A stretch of 64,000 nt of DNA from Dysidea avara (GCF_963678975.1 NC_089281.1:25710765-25774764); one strand, 5' to 3'. Shown: positions 34,638 to 47,222, numbered from the stretch's first letter. A program made the numbers and translations. The notes: a model not told the origin generated them from the letters alone.

Positions 34638-37600
34638 ATGTCATTCCTAGATTTAAAAGAGAAAGGCAACAAACACTTTTCAAGCAGTGCTTATGACCAA
34701 GCAGTTGCCTGTTATACAGAGGCAATAGCTCTGCAGCCACAAAACCATGTGCTTTTTAGTAACCGAAGTGCTGCCTTCATAAAACTGAAACAGTATCAAG
34801 AGGCATTAGCTGATGCTGACCAATGCGTCACTCTGGAGCCAAAATTTGCAAGAGGGCATTTAAGGAGGGCTGCAGCTCTTAATGGACTAAAAATGTACAG
34901 TAAAGCTATGCCATCGGCTGAAGAAGGATATAAGTTACGTGCCAGTGACCGTATTTGCAAAGATTGCATTGATGAATGGCTGATAGCATCCTCAGCAGTG
35001 TTGAAACCAGAAGTAGATAAAATGGATGACATTCCCCAAGGTACTTCCCCTGTAACAAAGAAATGCATGGAGTTACTATGCACACTACAACAACAAAATT
35101 CAAGCTCTGGTGGAGTAACAGTAGAATTTCTTCAAACCTACATGTTTAGTTTTATTGAAGAGCTTAAATGGTTATTAGAAAAGTTTGGTCATGTTCTTTC
35201 AAGCCATATGAGTGAATGGGTGACTGCTTTATTAGAGTCCCTTAAAGTGGATCCTCGTACACACGCAGCTTCCAAGATGATTACTGAATTGCAAGAAACA
35301 AAGTTGAAAGAGTTGGTTAAATGGCTTGATACAGAAGTGGACCACATATTGTATCCAATGCTTTGCCCCATTGTTGCTCTTTTCACTGTGGCGATGTTAA
35401 CTTGTGCTTCAAACCTTGGTCACGTACTGTCTTTTCGAAATCACATACAAATTTTGACAAAGGCATGTTTAGTTTTCTATACTGAGTCACTTCTTTGTAC
35501 TGAAGAGTACATCAAGATTCAAATCCATGCTATGCAGTTATTACTAAATTCGTATTGTATGGAGAGCGGCCATGCTGTAGGTAACAAAAAGGATGAGGCT
35601 ACAGAAATAAAAACAATTTCACAAAAGCTTCAAGTTCTACTTAGTCATTACAACCCTTCTTCAGCTGATTATGCAGAAGTGAAGAGATCTACCCAAGAAG
35701 TTATTAGTAATGCGTCTCTTGTTTTCTTCTGATGGTGCACCTGCTGAATCTAAAAGGTTGACCAAAGAGGATTCTGAAATGCTAAAACATGCGGTGACAA
35801 AAGAACTCGAGGCTCTAAAAGTGAAGTTGAAGGAAAACGGCTCACTTCACATCAGAGACATGGATTCTCTTGTACTAGCAACAGGTACCACTGTATGTGT
35901 TAATGTGTTACCCATTTATGTCAGAGGATCACTAGTATAAGATTTGATACCCTGTGTTCAATAAATACACTTAGTGTGTTTCTATTATATAGGTGGATTG
36001 GTGCATGTTGGTGAAATTGAGAGTGCTAAGATGGCTTTGAAGGAAAGTGGGTTATTGTATCAAGCAGCGATTACACATTTACTGGATAATAAGCTACTTC
36101 CAATTGATGATGCTGCTGAATGCTTCTTCCACCCTCAGACGATGATGTTGTGCAATGCTTTGTTCTTGGCTGGTATTGATGATAGTCTGCTAGCTGATGT
36201 GTTCATCCAATGGAAATGTCTTGCTACTGAATTGTATGCATTACTTGCCAGACTGGGACTAAGTGAGAATCTCATGACTACATTCAACAAGATAGAGGCT
36301 TTTAAGATTGCTGGGAAGAGACAAAGTGAAAAAACACTTTTGAATATTCAAGATGAGCATCAGAGGGAATGTATGAAGGTAACACAGGAATGGGGTGGAA
36401 AGGCTATTAGTGCTTTATTGGAACAGTCTTGGACAAGTGTTCAGAAATCACTTGCACCTGATCAATTTAATTCTCCTGCAGTACTGCATGTCACCTTTAT
36501 ATGACACTAACTACTTTCCTGTGCCCATTCCACCAAAGGTTTTGAGTTTGAAAGGAGTTGTTGTGGGGATAAGAAGTGATGGTCTTCCCAATGTTAGAAT
36601 TGTGGATTTTGGCTGCATTCAAGACATGGCTGTAGAATGTCATAATATGTTAATGAAAGTGGTAAGTGCAAAGGACTCTGGAAAACCTTGGAAGGAACTA
36701 CAGCAAACTGTTGACAGGAAAGCAAGTGATCTGTTACAACACATGCTTCCAGGTGACCTTCAAATGCTCATAAATGATACTACAATAAAACGTATATATT
36801 TTTGCCCTGACCAAGTTTTATCAAAATTTCCAATAGAAATCTTGCCTTTGAAAAATGGTCAACTACTTGGTGAAAAGGTTGCTATAACATATCTCTCTTC
36901 AGCCAGGTAACTTTTAAGAGAATCATATGTTTCTTCTCTTTCTTTGAGTGCATCTAATCACAACACGGCTAAGCCTGAATGTGCGATATTTGCCAATCCT
37001 AATTTTAATTTAGAAAGAGTGGCTAGCCAAAGTGAAAGCCATTGGGGGTTGCTGAGTTTCTTTATGTCATCTTTGTTCTCTGAGACAAAAGCTAATAATA
37101 CTGCTGCTTCTCTTCCAAACTCTGAAATTGAGGCACATGAAATTTAACAGCTTCTTGTAACTTCTGCACAGGCCAGGGGCGAATCATTAAACATCAATGT
37201 TTCCATAGGTAATGATGCAACACTGTTCAAAGTTCTCCGTGTACAGTCTCCCCTAGTCTTGCATTTTGCCACCCATGGGTTTTCCAGCCCTGATTTTCAT
37301 TATCAGTATCACAACTTCTGGTCCGACACTAAATCAGGACTACTTCTTGCTGGTGCTAAGAAAAGAAAGAAAAATACACATTGATCACTGATGAAGCCGG
37401 TACCGGAGAGTTAACTGCCTTGGCTGCTTGTGGAATGAAGCTAACAGGCACACAATTAGTCTACTTATCATGTTGCAGATCTTCATATGGATTTATTGGA
37501 CGTGGAGAAGCACTCAGTAGTTTGGCTCAAGGATTTCGTATTGCGGGATCATCTACTGTAGTAGCTACCCTGTGGCCTGTATCTGATGAAGTAGGACACA

Positions 37601-37761
37601 AGATGGCCTTACACTTCTACCACTATGTCTTTGAGTGTGGCATGCAAGTATCTGTTGCTTTACAAGCTGCTAAAAGAAAATTGCAAAAAGAAAACTACCA
37701 CTGGTATGACTGGGCTGGTTTTCTTTGTATTGGAATTGACACAGACACATTTAACGTGTAA
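34638..37761 (+). pseudogene. TPR-CHAT protease, copy B (inactivated)
   Basis: Same two-exon plan as copy A: exon 1 from 34638, splice donor at GCAACAG/GTACCA near 35883, acceptor TATATAG before 35992. It is broken: a 2-bp loss in exon 1 near 35720, a 4-bp gain near 36466, a TAA near 36908 where copy A has GAA, another TAA near 37145, and a small in/del near 37360. The CHAT His and Cys blocks ([14 protein letters not shown]) are still readable in separate frames. Low divergence (about 1.7%) with at least five lesions means constraint was lost recently. Truncated TPR-only products remain possible. Confidence 0.9.
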
Positions 37762-40388
37762 ATGTATGAAGATATCAGCTACAACTGCAGTTGTTGACTT
37801 GTTGCATGAAACATATATTAATGCGTGTATGTAGAAGCATACATATACAATGCACCTTTTTCACAGTGTTGATATGTGCACACATAGTTTAGGAATATAT
37901 AGACTTGATTTTAGGTACTGAATTATTGCTAAGGTTTAGCAAATCTTTTGAGGAGCAATGTAATAACTAGTGTATTCTGACCTCCCCTAACTAATTTCCT
38001 CATTAAATATAAATGTACAAAAATTACACCTAACATACTCCATTTGCAACTTCCAATATTGTACTCAGAAATTGTGCTACCCATGAGCTTTTTTTGTTCC
38101 AGACACACTATAGCTAGAGTGTATATTTTATTGCTAATTTAGATGTAATATATATATATATATATATCATTGCAAATCCATAGAACAGAACTCTATTTTC
38201 AGTGGAACATACAGGCAAAATGAGTTAGTTAGCTGGTATAGACTTCACTAAAAATCACCATCATGTATAATTAATTAGGTGCTACATACTTGTGGTACAA
38301 TGTCAGTTGTCCACAACCCTGCATGAGGAATACTTTGTGTCCAGATAGCTGAAAAATCCCACCTTAAATCATCCCTAAAATGGATGTTATTGACAATGAA
38401 ATTTTGGCTACTCTAATAGAACACTCACTACTCTATTAGAACAATCATTTTCTGAGTTTGGCTACGTAACTGAAAGTTTGGGTAACTGAGGTTTTACTGT
38501 ATGACACAACTATGCATGGAACCCCTAATATGCATGTACAGCTTTGTCGGCTTGCATCCAATTCATTAAAAGGTTGCATCCTGTATATAAATAACCCTTG
38601 AAATATAAATAAACCTTGAAATAAACAACTAATACATGTATTCTCGTCTTCTAGTTAAGTATTTTTACAATGGGTCTTTCAGTACAAGTATTATCTGAAT
38701 CTCTGCAAAACGTTTTATTCCAGAGGAACTAAATTCCCCTGGTATTCCTATCCATTGTACATGCTTTGACGAATGAATTCCTACAGTTATAAGAACGATT
38801 TAACACAGGAATTTTTATAATGTGTACTTTGTTGAACACTTGTATAACTCATTTACCACAGAAAAAATAATTCAACTTTACTTGTACACTATAGTTCCTG
38901 ATTACCACAAATATGAACTGAAGTAAACACCCTGGTTCTTCTTACAGTAGAATTCTAAACAGAAATATAAAAATATATGTATTAAAGTGCATTACACAAC
39001 AATCGGAAATCTTTCAATAGATTACAAAAATAAGATACTTGACAGTCATTGGAAAACAAAACACCTGATCACCGTTTGGAGGCTAATTGGAGGCATCCAC
39101 TGATCAGTGAATTGAATGCTTATAATGCATACACATACAACTATACTGGAACCTCACAAACACTTTATGACTTAGAATTTTATACCACATTAATTTTTGC
39201 TGCAATAATTTTTTGAGACGTCAAAAAAATGTGTGTAGTCAGATCTGTTGGGACCAGAAACTTGGTCCTTATTATGTATGTTTTTCTGTTGTGTCCTTAA
39301 TTTGGAGTTTGCTAAGAGAGGTTCACTGTAAGATCAGACACACAGTATATAGCTACTAGGGTTGCAGCTTGTGCTCCATGCTATTTTTCAACACAGAATT
39401 ATTCAAGGGGTACAAACTTTGATGGACTGACCAACAAACATGTGCATTGAAATTATGAATATTTGGTAATCAAATTTATTGTAGGAGGCAAGACACTCAA
39501 TGTAAACTATAAAACTCCCATACAAAATGTGCGGACTTCATTAATCACAGAAAATAATGTTTCATGATAATTGACAAAACCTTTACACAATAATGTACGA
39601 AACTTAGTTGTTAGGAGCATAGCAATTCACAGTGAATGTGCTTTGTTCATTACTAGTTTCTTACATGCATAAACGTAGAAAACAATAATAATTTAAAATA
39701 TTTTAAAATAATCATTTCTTACATGAATGTAGTAAGCAATATGAAGAGATATTGATAAATGTGACCAGATTTTACAAAACCGATCCACATTTCACATCAG
39801 GCAAAATCACACTAACACCACCAGTGGATTAGCTACACTATCATACTACTAGTTTTGACACTCAAACTACTCGAGGCTTGTTTTAACAGACTTCTTTTCT
39901 GGGTAGTGTAGAGATCTCAAAAGGCATTGTGAAAGGCCTGGCTTGGTAAGAATCAGTGGTTTACTGGTGGATGGCCTGATAATGTTGGCCACACTTTTTT
40001 CTGTTGATTTTGCTACATATCAGCCACTAAGGAGCCAGCGCAGCCCTGTAATCTCGTGTCTGGACTCCAAATCGTGGTCTGCCTCCATTTTGAAGTCTAT
40101 CTCTTGCCTACCCCACCACCCTCCACCCCTTTGTGAGCAGTCGTGATACTACTTCGCTTGTCTAACTGCTCAGATTTTCTCTTATTTGGCAGGAAACTCT
40201 ACAAGCAGCTATAAGTACTGGAATTGGTCTGAAAGATAACAGATCGATGCATCCTTTGTATAAATTTCATATGCATGTTTGCTATCCTTGGCAAGTTATG
40301 CTGACTTGAATTCTTTAAAACCATTTATCTCGAAACTTCTAATGTGCGATTTGGATTGTTTTCCCTCACAAATATCAACCATGTAACT
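37762..40388. other. Non-coding spacer, copy B
   Basis: Matches 9214-11812, with a slightly longer (TA)n run (about 38149-38167) and the TACTCTAATAGAAC motif at 38408-38448. No gene. Confidence 0.6.
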
Positions 40389-43350
40389 CTATTTGTAACC
40401 TACTTTAAGATACTTGATAGCAACAGCTGTAATCTTGTGATGTTTTGGTAGAACAAGCTTCTCGAGGTTGGGACAATTTCCAGCCAACGCTATCACACTT
40501 TTGTCAGTTAATGCTGATGGACCATCAGAGCGACAGCACAAAAGTGTCAGTTTGTGACAATGTGTGGCTATCTCACAAACATTGGCATCTGTCAAATTAC
40601 TAAGATGTAACACCTTCAATTTAGAACAGTGCCTTGCAACTGAGAACACTATCACATCATTGATCTCAATTTCACAATACAGATGCTCTAAATTGTGACA
40701 ACTTGCAGCAACAGCTTCTACCACCTCAATGGGCACCTAACATGCAAATTAAGCAATACACCCTGTTGAACATAATAGCATTAATCATACTGTGTCGTTG
40801 TAGAGCTGGATAGCTTTGAACAAACTAGCTTTCCTTTTGTCAGTGAACAAGGAAGTAAGTTGGATAGATAAACAATCTCCTGTTATTAGCAGATCTTGCA
40901 GACTGGTACAGTACTTCACTAATGATTCTGATATATCTTTTAGTTCCGGACAATTTAAGAGGTGCAATTTCGTGAGTTGATGTCCAATAGAACTAAAGAT
41001 CTAGTCAATATACATGAACATTATATCAACATGTACATGTACATATATAGGCAGGTACCTTAGCAACTATGTCATCATTTAGCAGTGTCACTGAATACAA
41101 TGTCAGCTCTGAAATAACTTTAAATTTTCCCACATGTAACAGAGTACTACGATCAATACTGCTACATACTGAGTTGATCTCTAATTCTATCAGATTATGT
41201 TGCAGTTTATCTAAGCACAGTAGAGATTGAAGCTTTAAATCAGAAACCTTTAACACTTTCAGACTGCACTTTTGAGCCATCTGTAGTGAAATCAGTATAT
41301 ACAATGTTGAGAAATCTGTATGACAACTAGTGCTGCAACTAACATCAGACAATACTGTAGATGCATGCAAAATAATACATGCAGTATACTTTTCAGAGGT
41401 CCTCAATGAATCTCAAGTTGGCTATACTAAAGTACACCAGACTTGTAGATGTGCATGGTAAAAATTTTCACTGATAATATTCATGAACCTGACAAAAAAC
41501 AAAGTTTAGTAGCTTAGGACAAAGAGTCTTATACAACATTTGAAGGCAGTGCATACGTAACACTTGGCACGGTATTGTGATGGTAGTAAAATACACAAGC
41601 TGTAGACCGAGAGGTGGTTGATAGAATGCTGTAATGTATTGATTAACTAAATGGTCAATTATCAAAATACCAAAAATGGGTTAAATTATACTAGAGAATG
41701 TACATGCTTTATTAGAATAGCTCCATTTAACAAATGACCTTCCACAATATGCTTCCCTGGACACTTTCTTCACTCTACTCCTAGAATATAATTTGGCCAG
41801 ATCTCATTCTGAGAAGGAATTCAGCCCCTAGTACCCTCCCCTTTTCTGCCACCAATTCCAGCCTGTATGATGTCATTATTAAACAAGGCATGTCACTACT
41901 AACAGTGCTATCATCACCAATCTGTTATGTCCGCAACTAAGGATCTCCCCTTTTAATATTTTTCAAGGCTGTACCTGTTCACATACATGCAAACACATGT
42001 GACCAAGTATACACTAACTTCATATATCCCTGTACCATCCAAGTCACGACACTGAGAAAAATTTGCTCTGTGAAAAGACATTTACTTAGCAACAGGAAAT
42101 ATTCTAATTTCTTACGAGGTCAATTTAGGACAGTAATCTGCAATTGTCTTTGTTGAAGCACAAGTAATGGACAAACTTCTAGCCTCTAACTCTATCTGAA
42201 ACAAAACATATACACACTAAAGTAAAAGATAACAACACAAACTAACAAGTTTCTTTTTGAGGCAATAAGCAACTGCTTGCATTCCTCTGTCTGTTAGCTT
42301 TCTAATATATGAAACATCAAGGATGCTGATGTTTGGGCAATGCTTAAGAACACTTATCAGTCCAGTATCAGTGACTGTTAAACATCCGTACAGGTCAAGA
42401 TGTGTTAGTCTTCTACCAACACACTGACCAAAGTAGCTGAAAACTGTATCATCCAGACTTTCATACAATCTTAACTTCAGTGTATCAACTTGATAAAGCC
42501 ACTTGGTGAGGATAGGTTCATTACCTACAAAATGTAATATGGCCAGTCAACCTGTATGCTAGGGCACAACTAGGACAACTATCACATTAGTAACGGTGAC
42601 TAGAAAGAGCTCAGTATAGCTGTATGTACCAACCATAATAACATTTTTTGACATTACCAACTGTACACATTTTTAATGTCACTACCAGGTTTAGCTCATC
42701 TGAAAAATGATGCTCACCTGTGTGGCTCTCACTATACCCAAAGTCGATTCCTACCAGACGTAACCAATAAATACAACATATACACTTTCACGCCTTCTAA
42801 TTAACAAACTGGCTGTCAGGCTGCATTAATTACTGTCAGTAAATCAATTGTCATATTATCTCTTTCCTCCATCCATAGAAAACACTCTCCCAAGACCTTC
42901 TACATTGGAATCCCTATGCATGTTAGTGCTGTGTGCTGCTCAATAGGTACACCAATGTTTTACTACCCAAAGAAACTTATGTGCACTATCACACCATAGA
43001 TGGTCTGCACTGCAGGACCATCTACAGCTGCCACAGGTGGTTCTCCTTTGCCCCCAATATTCTATGTCAAACAGTTCTTAGAATTAGCCTACATCACTTC
43101 ACTGTGATAACATTAAGATACTCTAATAAAATGATCAAATACTCTAGTTACTTGTATCAATAAAATTGAGCACTATAAATAATAAAATATTAACATTAGT
43201 AGTGTTTTGTTGCCTGTTCAATCCAAGATAGAATGCTTTTGCACAGATAAAAATTTTCAAGTATGAAGTTAATGTAATAATAATATCTGGAGCCAAAGCA
43301 TCACCAGGAGGAGGAAGAGGAGAAGGAAGGGAGCGGCACACAGCAGTGGT

Positions 43351-43385
<35 letters not shown>

Positions 43386-44457
43386 AAGTAGCAAACAGTA
43401 GCATACAGAATCAGCAGCAACAAAAACTGGCAGCAAGTGGCAACAGAAATTGGCAGCAAGTGGCAACAGAAATTGGCAGCAAGTGGCAACAGAAATTGGC
43501 AACAACAATAGCTAGTAGCAGCAGCAGGCTTAGCCAAGAACAACTGAAATAATTATATAGAAGTCATAATGACGATAAACAAACTAATAGAGCAGACAAA
43601 ATATTGCTGTACTATATGGGGACCTGCTATGGAAGTGGTTGACCATCAAGTAGGAGCAGGGAGAGGACTGTACTGCAAATAGTTCAAGGGCACCACTTTC
43701 AGTAGCCAGGGACCAAATATGAATTGTTTAGAGACCAGTTATAGCCAGCATGACAGCATAGAATATGAACACTAACCATTTGCAGCACTTACAACACATG
43801 CATAGCAAGGTGGTGGCACTCTAATATACTGTATTCCACCAATATTTGTCCTTGGTCAAAGTGGTTAAATTTGAAAAATAAGCATTGGCTTTTGACTTTC
43901 ACTAAAAATTGCATTCGACTCTTGACCAAAATTTTGTATTCATGTTTACGTTGCTATTCTTAAAAAGTACTGATAGTGGTATACACCTTTCAAGCAATGA
44001 TTGTCTTTTGACCAACTGCAAATTTCTTTGACTTTCACTTTGACTGAGGACAAAGATTGGGGTACAGGATATAGTGACTCTATAGCTGTAAACAGTGGGC
44101 AAATGCCCCACCCACAGTAACAGTTGAGAGCCTAAGAATGATTAACAAGTTAAATACTCCACCTTTGGTTATTTTGTGACTGCCATGTTGTCCTTTTTTC
44201 ACAGTGCTTGACCAATTAGGACACAGTAGTTTCATTACTTGACCGTCAAGGCAAGGCAAACAGTTTCTGTTCAGATTATCTGACAGCAAATTGTCTCTAA
44301 TAATTTGTAAGTTATCTTCAGTAAACTGGTCTTTCCAGTACATCCGCTCCAGTAATTTCTCCTTTTGACAATGTGTCAGATGATCTCCTGGACTATTTAG
44401 CATCTTCAAATTGCTCGCAATACACTGCAAACACCAGTCATAGAGAGTTTTAACCAT
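40389..44457 (-). CDS. LRR protein with BC-box-like N-terminus, gene B
   Basis: Seven exons in phase: 44457-44163, 42524-42247, 42195-42116, 41488-41443 (tentative), 41280-41059, 41000-40791, 40736-40389; about 492 residues. The N-terminus MVKTLYDWCLQCIASNL fits the elongin BC-box and matches gene C closely. Leucine-rich repeats follow (LTHLDLYGCLTVTDTGLISV; CSKLKVLHLSNLTDANVCE; CPNLEKLVLPKHHKITA). Like C it may be a receptor of a Cullin-2-type ubiquitin ligase (inferred). Exons 3-7 lie in the duplicated block and have a broken twin at 11.8-13.6 kb. Exons 1 and 2 lie outside. The large first intron (42525-44162) carries a triplet-repeat patch. Confidence 0.82.
43305..43520. repeat. CAG/CAA triplet-rich tract and 23-bp tandem repeat
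   Basis: 43305-43425 is purine- and CAG-rich; from about 43427 to 43505 the unit GGCAACAGAAATTGGCAGCA(AGT) repeats with an exact period of 23 bases for about three copies. The open frames over it (Gln/Ala-rich one way, Leu/Cys-rich the other) are by-products of composition. Intronic in LRR gene B. Confidence 0.8.
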
Positions 44458-44665
44458 CGTTATACCATAAAGGATCTATGGTTATACCGACTGGCACCCA
44501 GGTTACGAACCTCCAAAACTCTCTCTCGTTCTGGGTGTCTATTATCTATGAACAAGTAGATCTACTGCTGAAACTCCGAGCACAGGGTAGGCTGATTACA
44601 GTATCTACACGCCGAGCTTAGCGTAGAACAGATTCGCGCAGGCGCTTATATTAAGCACTGCAACA

Positions 44666-44728
44666 TAGTCTCGTGCCCAGCCGGGCTCACGCTGCGCATT
44701 AGCGCGAGCCCGGATGGGCACGAGACTA
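44666..44728. mobile_element. Minimal TAGTCTCG hairpin, 63 bp
   Basis: TAGTCTCGTGCCCAGCCGGG pairs with the right arm CCCGGATGGGCACGAGACTA; only a short loop separates them. CTGCAACA(T) is repeated on both sides, consistent with an 8-9-bp target duplication. It is the smallest member of the family and lies in the upstream region shared by LRR gene B and the Kelch gene. Confidence 0.88.
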
Positions 44729-44739
44729 CTGCAACATTA

Positions 44740-45195
44740 AATGAATCACGTGATCATAATTAACCTCGTCAACTACACAAGGTCAAATCGTAGATATATC
44801 GGTTTGCTCTCTCACACGTTTCTACCGTGAAGTGCACTACATAGTCTACACCATACCCCTGCGCCGGGGTATATTACCTATGTCTACACTTAAAGCACCA
44901 ATCACGTGTTGATCACGTGATTTGATTAAGAGTAGGTGAGGTCTTGGGCTTCCTTGCTTCCAGTCGATCTTCTTGTACCGCTGTTGGCTCATTACAATTT
45001 AACCGTAAGACTGTAAGTAATGTTAAAGTGTTTGAGTAGTATTTGTACATAACTCATTTCGTTTTGCTAGTTTCAGACTATCAAAGCGTGAATATGTCAT
45101 GAATGCATGTGACTGAAACAAATCTCACATTTGTTAATTTGCTTGTACACGAATCAAACTTTCCATTTTCATAAAAGTGTGTCCTTTTTCTATAG
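44740..45195 (+). promoter_or_regulatory. Promoter, 5' UTR and leader intron of BTB-Kelch gene
   Basis: Three CACGTG palindromes lie at 44747, 44903 and 44914. A donor GTAAGT at 45013 and acceptor TTCTATAG ending at 45195 define a 183-bp leader intron, so the ATG is the first codon of exon 2. LRR gene B starts about 280 bp to the left on the other strand, so the two share a divergent control region. Confidence 0.5.
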
Positions 45196-46998
45196 ATGCT
45201 CAGTGTTCAGCCTGGTCATGAAGTAAGCAGGGTTGCAAACCATCCTAATCTGGACAACGATACGGACCAGCCATGCGTGTACAAACAAGAGCAATTCACA
45301 GACAACTGTTGCGCTGCCTTGGAGCAATTCTGGCAGGGAGAGCTGCTGTGCGACGTTGAACTGGTTGCCCAATATCCAAATGAAACAAAGCGAGTTGTTC
45401 CAGCACACAGACTTGTGCTTGCTGCAAACATTCCCTACTTTAAAGCCATGTTCCTGTCTGGCATGAATGAGTCGACAACTTTCAAAGTTCATCTTAAAAG
45501 CATACACCCTGATAGCTTATACGAAATGGTAAAGTTTGCCTATACAGGCCATTTGGTGATTACACCTGAAACTGCACAAAACATCTTGTCGGCCGCCAGT
45601 TTTTTGCAGCTACCTGGGGTTATTACAGTTGCGGTCAACTTCATTTTGAAGCAGCTCAATGTAATGAACTGTGTAGGGATATACAAGTTTGCCCAAGCCT
45701 CCAATGTTTATGATCTAGAGGAAGCTGCCTTAAAATTTGCCAAGGACAACTTTGTTGAGGTTGCTAAAGAATCAGAAGAGTTCCTGACACTGAAAAAGAT
45801 AGATTTGTTGGAGTTCATGTTAGACGAACAGATCAACATTAATCAAGAGGAGGATGTATTTGAAGCCATTATCCGTTGGCTGGATGTGGCGCCGTCCACA
45901 AGATGTGACTGTGCTGCAGATTTGTTCGCTGGTGTTAAATTTCCTGTAATTTCACTTTCATACCTTAATGAAGTGGTCGCTAAGTCTTCTTACATGAACT
46001 CAGAGTCATGCAAGCTAATGTTTGCAGAGGCAATCAGATACCACCACGATCCTAGTAATTTAATATTGTCTGATGTATCCAAAACTCAGCCAAGGAGTTG
46101 TGTCATCGGTACGATCTGTCTTCTTGGAGGTCTGGGCGACTCTAGTGAGCCACTAGATTCAGTATTGTTTTATAGTCCACATGACCAAGCTTGGCGTGAT
46201 GGTGCCAAGATGAGCACCCATCGAGGTCACGTCACCACTGTAATGATGAACCATGAGTTGTATGTCCTGGGAGGATCTGGAGTTGATGGCTGTCTTGACA
46301 CTGCCGAGAAGTACAGTCCTAGACACAACAGGTGGATCCCTATTGCATCCATGCATAGTCCACGCAGAAGTTGTGCAGTAGTAGTGGCTGGCAATAAGCT
46401 GCTTGCCATGGGAGGTTTTGACGGGTCAGTGTACCTTCGTTCTGTTGAATTGTATGACCCAGAAGAAGATAGTTGGTCCCACCAGTTAGCAATGAAGTCT
46501 GCCCGGTCAGAACTCACAGCTGTATTCTTAGACAAGAGATTATATGCTATAGGCGGCATGGATTCCAAGACCAAGCATAAGACAGTGGAGAGGTATGACT
46601 TACTTAACAAGCAGTGGGAGATGGTTGCCAGTATGACTGTCGCAAGGGCGGGGGCAGGTGCCATTTTAGTTGGACAAGACATTTATGTTTGCGGGGGGCA
46701 AAGCCATGATGCCATTCTTGATAGCATGGAGGTTTACAATGCCGAGGAAAATCTCTGGGAGAGCCTCAAAGCTAAGCTGAATGTTCCACGAGTTGGTTTA
46801 TGCATAGCTTCGCTGGGTACTCAAATTTATGTGATGGGGGGCTCCGATGGGTCAGATTACCTGGACAGCACAGAAGTATACAGTCTTATCGATCATGAGT
46901 GGAAGCTATCCACGAATCTTCCTGGCCAGAGATTTGCTGCTGGTGCAGTTACCCTTCCTCACAAATCAGTAAAACAGTTAGAAGAAACTGAATTATAA
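45196..46998 (+). CDS. BTB-BACK-Kelch protein (KLHL type)
   Basis: An intact 600-residue protein encoded in one exon. Residues about 40-155 are a BTB domain (CDVELV, VPAHRLVLAANIPYFKAMF, FAYTGHL), about 160-262 a BACK domain, and about 300-590 six Kelch repeats with the GG and Y...W pattern (VLGGSGVDGCLDTAEKY, MGGFDGSVYLRSVELYDP, AIGGMD, CGGQSHDAI, MGGSDGSDYLDSTEVY). KLHL proteins recruit substrates through the Kelch propeller to Cullin-3 ubiquitin ligases bound by BTB-BACK. The length is usual for the family. I cannot assign it to one KLHL number; the KLHL12/17/20 group is closest by feel. A poly(A) signal follows at 47217. Confidence 0.95.
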   Translation: MLSVQPGHEVSRVANHPNLDNDTDQPCVYKQEQFTDNCCAALEQFWQGELLCDVELVAQYPNETKRVVPAHRLVLAANIPYFKAMFLSGMNESTTFKVHLKSIHPDSLYEMVKFAYTGHLVITPETAQNILSAASFLQLPGVITVAVNFILKQLNVMNCVGIYKFAQASNVYDLEEAALKFAKDNFVEVAKESEEFLTLKKIDLLEFMLDEQININQEEDVFEAIIRWLDVAPSTRCDCAADLFAGVKFPVISLSYLNEVVAKSSYMNSESCKLMFAEAIRYHHDPSNLILSDVSKTQPRSCVIGTICLLGGLGDSSEPLDSVLFYSPHDQAWRDGAKMSTHRGHVTTVMMNHELYVLGGSGVDGCLDTAEKYSPRHNRWIPIASMHSPRRSCAVVVAGNKLLAMGGFDGSVYLRSVELYDPEEDSWSHQLAMKSARSELTAVFLDKRLYAIGGMDSKTKHKTVERYDLLNKQWEMVASMTVARAGAGAILVGQDIYVCGGQSHDAILDSMEVYNAEENLWESLKAKLNVPRVGLCIASLGTQIYVMGGSDGSDYLDSTEVYSLIDHEWKLSTNLPGQRFAAGAVTLPHKSVKQLEETEL

Positions 46999-47216
46999 GA
47001 ATTATAATTTTAAAATAGTGTGTTATTGTGCATTTTTATACCTGTGTGTAGTTTTATAGTTAAGCTCTTATGTTTTTATGTAATCCAATGTAGCTATGTT
47101 CTATGATTTTTATTTTTTCGTATCCTTAGAACATGTATCAGGGTGAACAGGCTGGGCCTGTCATTCTGTAAATACTTTAGCTATAATTAGTGTGTATTAC
47201 ATATTTTAATTTAATG

Positions 47217-47222
47217 AATAAA
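47217..47222 (+). terminator. Poly(A) signal of BTB-Kelch gene
   Basis: AATAAA about 220 bases after the stop codon, the first good match downstream. Confidence 0.6.

Larger units (their letters stand above)
34005..42183 (+). repeat. Segmental duplication, copy B (partner 5843-13622)
   Basis: Same order and orientation as copy A: promoter, TPR-CHAT, spacer, LRR exons 7 to 3. It is probably the parent locus, because LRR exon 3 crosses the right edge without disruption and exons 1-2 follow. It differs from copy A by the MITE at 34241-34623, small indels and about 1-2% substitutions. Confidence 0.93.

Noticed and set aside
43144-43552. Leu/Cys-rich and Ala/Gln-rich frames
   Set aside because: They arise from triplet repeats and the 23-bp tandem unit in an intron.
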